NCBI GenBank assembly: GCA_028689715.1
Contig: JAQVCQ010000021.1
Span: forward strand, 1 to 32,272
Length of the DNA stretch: 32,272 nucleotides
Origin: Lachnospiraceae bacterium
GTDB lineage: Bacteria > Bacillota > Clostridia > Lachnospirales > Lachnospiraceae
Direction: 5' to 3'
The notes under the pieces: generated by a model
Databases searched by the model: none
Told to the model about the DNA's origin: nothing
What the model saw: only the letters and a program-made list of their open reading frames with translations
Made by a program: the position numbers and the translations under genes
Shown here: piece by piece, positions 29,891-32,272 of the stretch
How the letters are laid out: every line of letters starts with the position of its first letter
Position numbering within the stretch: the first letter of the stretch is position 1

Positions 29891-31933
29891 TTAGTTTAAA
29901 TCAAGTTCGATATCAAGATCACCAGCAAATACCTGATCATCTTTTCCAAGCGCACCTGGAATAATAGTGAATGTATTAGAGATACCATCCTGTGCATCCT
30001 GGAATGGAAGTTTTGATACAGATGCAAGAGAAGCGATCGCACCATGTGTGTCACGTCCGTGCATTGGGTTTGCACCAGGAGCAAAAGGCTGTCCTTTTAC
30101 ACGTCCATCAGGAGTGTTACCTGTAGCTTTACCATAAGTTACATTTGATGTAATGGTAAGAACTGACATAGTAGGGAATCCGTTTCTGTATGTGTGATGT
30201 CTTCTGATCATCTTCATGAATTTTGAAACAAGGTCATGTGCGATTTTGTCAGCACGGTCATCATCATTACCGTATTTAGGGAAATCTCCGGTTGTTTCGA
30301 AATCGATGATAACACCATCTTCGTCTCTGATTGGTTTTACAGTTGCGTACTTGATAGCGCATAAGGAGTCTGTTACTACGGAAAGACCAGCGATACCTGT
30401 TGCAAAGTAACGAAGAACATCTCTGTCATGTAATGCCATCTGCGCTCTTTCGTAGCAGTATTTGTCATGCATATAGTGAATAACATTTAATGTATTTACA
30501 TAAACATCAGCAAGCCATTCCATCATATCATCAAATTTGCTAACAACATCATCGTAATCGAGAACATCACCAGTGACTGGACGGTACTTAGGTCCTACCT
30601 GTTTGTGGGAAACTTCATCCACACCACCATTTAATGCGTATAACATACATTTTGCAAGGTTCGCACGTGCACCAAAGAACTGCATCTGTTTTCCAATTAC
30701 CATGGAGGATACACAGCATGCGATACCATAATCATCACCATGCGTTACTCTCATAAGATCATCGTTTTCATACTGAATTGATGAAGTAGCGATTGAGATC
30801 TTAGCACAGTATTTTTTGAAGTTTTCTGGTAATCTTGTTGACCAGAGAACTGTTAAGTTTGGTTCTGGAGATGCACCAAGGTTGATCAGTGTATGAAGGT
30901 AACGGAAAGACATTTTGGAAACCATGTGACGTCCGTCAACACCAACACCTGCGATAGATTCAGTTACCCATACAGGATCTCCTGCGAAAATCTGATTGTA
31001 CTCTGGAGTACGTGCAAATTTTACACATCTCAATTTCATTACGAAGTGGTCAATGAATTCCTGGATCTGTTCTTCTGTAAAAGTTCCGTTTGCAAGATCT
31101 CTTTCTGCATAGCAGTCAATGAAAGTTGAAGTACGTCCGAGGGACATAGCAGCACCATTCTGTTCTTTTACTGCTGCAAGGTAACCGAAGTATGTGAACT
31201 GGATTGCTTCCTGTACGTTAGTAGCAGGTTTTGAAATATCACATCCATATACAGCTGCCATTTTTTTCATTTGTTTTAATGCAACGATCTGTTCGGAGAT
31301 TTCTTCACGAAGACGCATAACTTCATCAGTCATAACACGTCCTGTTGAATCTTTCTGCTCATTTTTGTCTTCGATCAGTCTGTCAATTCCGTAAAGAGCG
31401 ATACGTCTGTAATCGCCAATGATACGTCCACGACCATATGCATCAGGAAGACCTGTGATAACATGGCTTGAGCGGCATGCTCTCATATCTTCGTTATAAG
31501 CATCGAAGCATCCTGCATTGTGTGTTTTTCTGTGTGTTGAGAAAAATTCGCTGATTTCAGGATCTACTTCGTATCCATTATCTGAACAAGCTTTTTCTGC
31601 CATACGGATACCACCATAAGGCTGCATAGAACGTTTGAAAGGTTTATCTGTCTGGAAACCTACGATGGTTTCTTTGTCTTTGTTTAAATAGCCAGGTCCG
31701 TGTGAAGTAATGGTAGATACGATTTTGGTATCCATATCAAGAACACCGCCAGAAGCGATTTCCTGTTTTGTAAGATCCATTACCTGTGCCCATAAATCAG
31801 TTGTGTTCTGTGTAGGTCCTGCAAGGAAGGAATCATCTCCATCATATGGAGTATAATTTTTCTGGATGAAATCTCTGACATTGATTTCATTTTCCCATTT
31901 ACCGCCTACAAAATCTTTCCATTCTGGTCTCAT
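29891..31933 (-). CDS. pflB: Pyruvate formate-lyase catalytic subunit, lacking the glycyl domain
   Basis: This 680-residue protein converts pyruvate and CoA to formate and acetyl-CoA, the main anaerobic C-C cleavage step. The catalytic Cys pair is C406-C407 in [10 protein letters not shown] (E. coli C418/C419). The N-terminal [30 protein letters not shown], the [10 protein letters not shown] block and [11 protein letters not shown] match PFL. E. coli PFL has 760 residues; this one stops at [18 protein letters not shown], just where the last helix leading to the glycyl radical domain begins. The missing part is in the 81-residue gene two genes downstream. SD AGGAGG precedes ATG 31933. Transcription is from a promoter with a Rex-like palindrome in its spacer. 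Confidence 0.93.
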   Translation of the reverse strand: MRPEWKDFVGGKWENEINVRDFIQKNYTPYDGDDSFLAGPTQNTTDLWAQVMDLTKQEIASGGVLDMDTKIVSTITSHGPGYLNKDKETIVGFQTDKPFKRSMQPYGGIRMAEKACSDNGYEVDPEISEFFSTHRKTHNAGCFDAYNEDMRACRSSHVITGLPDAYGRGRIIGDYRRIALYGIDRLIEDKNEQKDSTGRVMTDEVMRLREEISEQIVALKQMKKMAAVYGCDISKPATNVQEAIQFTYFGYLAAVKEQNGAAMSLGRTSTFIDCYAERDLANGTFTEEQIQEFIDHFVMKLRCVKFARTPEYNQIFAGDPVWVTESIAGVGVDGRHMVSKMSFRYLHTLINLGASPEPNLTVLWSTRLPENFKKYCAKISIATSSIQYENDDLMRVTHGDDYGIACCVSSMVIGKQMQFFGARANLAKCMLYALNGGVDEVSHKQVGPKYRPVTGDVLDYDDVVSKFDDMMEWLADVYVNTLNVIHYMHDKYCYERAQMALHDRDVLRYFATGIAGLSVVTDSLCAIKYATVKPIRDEDGVIIDFETTGDFPKYGNDDDRADKIAHDLVSKFMKMIRRHHTYRNGFPTMSVLTITSNVTYGKATGNTPDGRVKGQPFAPGANPMHGRDTHGAIASLASVSKLPFQDAQDGISNTFTIIPGALGKDDQVFAGDLDIELDLN

Positions 31934-32032
31934 TAAAAAGCCTCCTATTAAAATATATTGTGTTTGGTTTATGTCTTATTCTGATATAAGACGTTGAAAC
32001 ATCGTTAATTGGTCGGTCTGTCAACAAAAATT

Positions 32033-32061
32033 ATTATATGTTAATTAATTAACAGCGTCAA
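32033..32061 (-). promoter_or_regulatory. Promoter of the PFL operon
   Basis: On the minus strand TTGACG (32061-32056) and TATAAT (32038-32033) are separated by 17 bases. The leader to ATG 31933 is about 90 bases. Confidence 0.85.
32039..32054 (-). promoter_or_regulatory. Rex-like operator palindrome inside the PFL promoter
   Basis: TGTTAATTAATTAACA is a perfect 16-bp palindrome filling the spacer between -35 and -10. It fits the clostridial Rex consensus TTGTTAA-N4-TTAACAA except for its outermost base on each side. Rex represses fermentation genes when NADH is low, and a site here would block RNA polymerase directly. Confidence 0.7.
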
Positions 32062-32162
32062 GGGATAGGAATGTTCTTTTTTTGGTACAAAACAGTTCCA
32101 AAACCCAGAGTTTATTAGTATTTCGACATAATGTATGGGATCCCTGTAAAAATACTGAGGAG

Positions 32163-32191
32163 TTGCAGAAAGAAGAAAAAAGTAATATACT
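32163..32191 (+). promoter_or_regulatory. Promoter of the gene at the right edge
   Basis: TTGCAG (32163-32168) is followed by a 17-base purine-rich spacer and TATACT (32186-32191), about 70 bases before the ATG at 32260. Confidence 0.55.
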
Positions 32192-32259
32192 TATTTTCAT
32201 CGCAGTTCTCATCAGATTTGCGTTTAAAAAGGATGATGAAACTTACAGGAGGTATGATC

Positions 32260-32272
32260 ATGTCAGAAATAA
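32260..32272 (+). CDS. Start of an unidentified gene (cut by window end)
   Basis: ATG 32260 begins the peptide MSEI after a perfect AGGAGG SD seven bases upstream and a plausible promoter. Only four codons are visible, so no product can be named. An ATG at 32254 also exists but is too near the SD. Confidence 0.5.

Larger units (their letters stand above)
31934..32259. promoter_or_regulatory. Divergent intergenic region between pflB and the right-edge gene
   Basis: This 326-bp stretch has no gene. It carries the PFL promoter with its palindrome (32033-32061), a rightward promoter (32163-32191), and an SD AGGAGG at 32247-32252. Another stretch, 31985-32035, has no recognisable motif. Confidence 0.7.

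Noticed and set aside
29369-29893. Split PFL as a frameshift or sequencing error in one pflB gene
   Set aside because: There are about 270 bases between the two parts, including another gene, and each part has its own well-placed SD and start; no single indel could fuse them.
1-32272. tRNA, rRNA or CRISPR arrays
   Set aside because: No cloverleaf, rRNA block or regularly spaced direct repeats with unique spacers were seen; the PadR 14-bp repeats are too short and close for CRISPR.

Overview
The window (about 32 kb, AT-rich) looks like a chromosome segment of an anaerobic Firmicute of the Lachnospiraceae (Blautia/Dorea/Ruminococcus-like). The reasons are the order rpsF-ssb-rpsR ... gdpP-rplI-dnaB, a fermentative pyruvate formate-lyase (PFL) locus with its activase, a clostridial-type Rex palindrome, strong AGGAGG ribosome binding sites, a proline T-box, and a xylo-oligosaccharide ABC/glycosidase operon that has no ATPase of its own. 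The species call is inference.

Region 1 (1-4120, + strand) is accessory in character. It has the C-terminal end of a DDE transposase, two perfect DnaA-box 9-mers, then a close-packed run of small genes: a stand-alone FakA-like middle domain, a GNAT acetyltransferase, a DUF89 (ARMT1-like) phosphatase fused to a DUF3781 domain, a PUA/ASCH-like protein, a DJ-1/PfpI protein and an NTF2-like protein. Region 2 (4121-6793) is a T-box leader whose specifier reads CCC (proline) in front of a PutP sodium/proline symporter and a YdcF-like membrane protein.

Region 3 (6794-15728) is a xylan-oligosaccharide locus. A leftward AraC regulator is divergent from a lipoprotein binding protein, two permeases, a CE4-type deacetylase, a GH3 and a GH43 glycosidase, closed by a clear terminator. 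The products would import and cut decorated xylo-oligosaccharides, probably powered by a shared ATPase encoded elsewhere.

Region 4 (15729-26627) is core chromosome with signalling genes inserted: sirtuin, DUF951, Mrp/NBP35 ATPase, rpsF-ssb-rpsR, an ErcA-like iron alcohol dehydrogenase whose end overlaps a PAS-GGDEF-HD-GYP protein, a second GGDEF protein with an intact I-site, the c-di-AMP phosphodiesterase GdpP, rplI and dnaB.

Region 5 (26628-31933, - strand) is fermentation and regulation: a 56-residue 2[4Fe-4S] ferredoxin, pflA, a PadR regulator with its membrane partner, and the PFL locus. The PFL is the most striking item. The catalytic polypeptide stops just before the glycyl radical domain, which is a separate 81-residue protein. 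Between them is a 67-residue protein that resembles the start of that domain but has a Cys-rich tail in place of the radical loop. A perfect Rex-like palindrome fills the -35/-10 spacer of the PFL promoter. A new rightward gene starts at the window edge.
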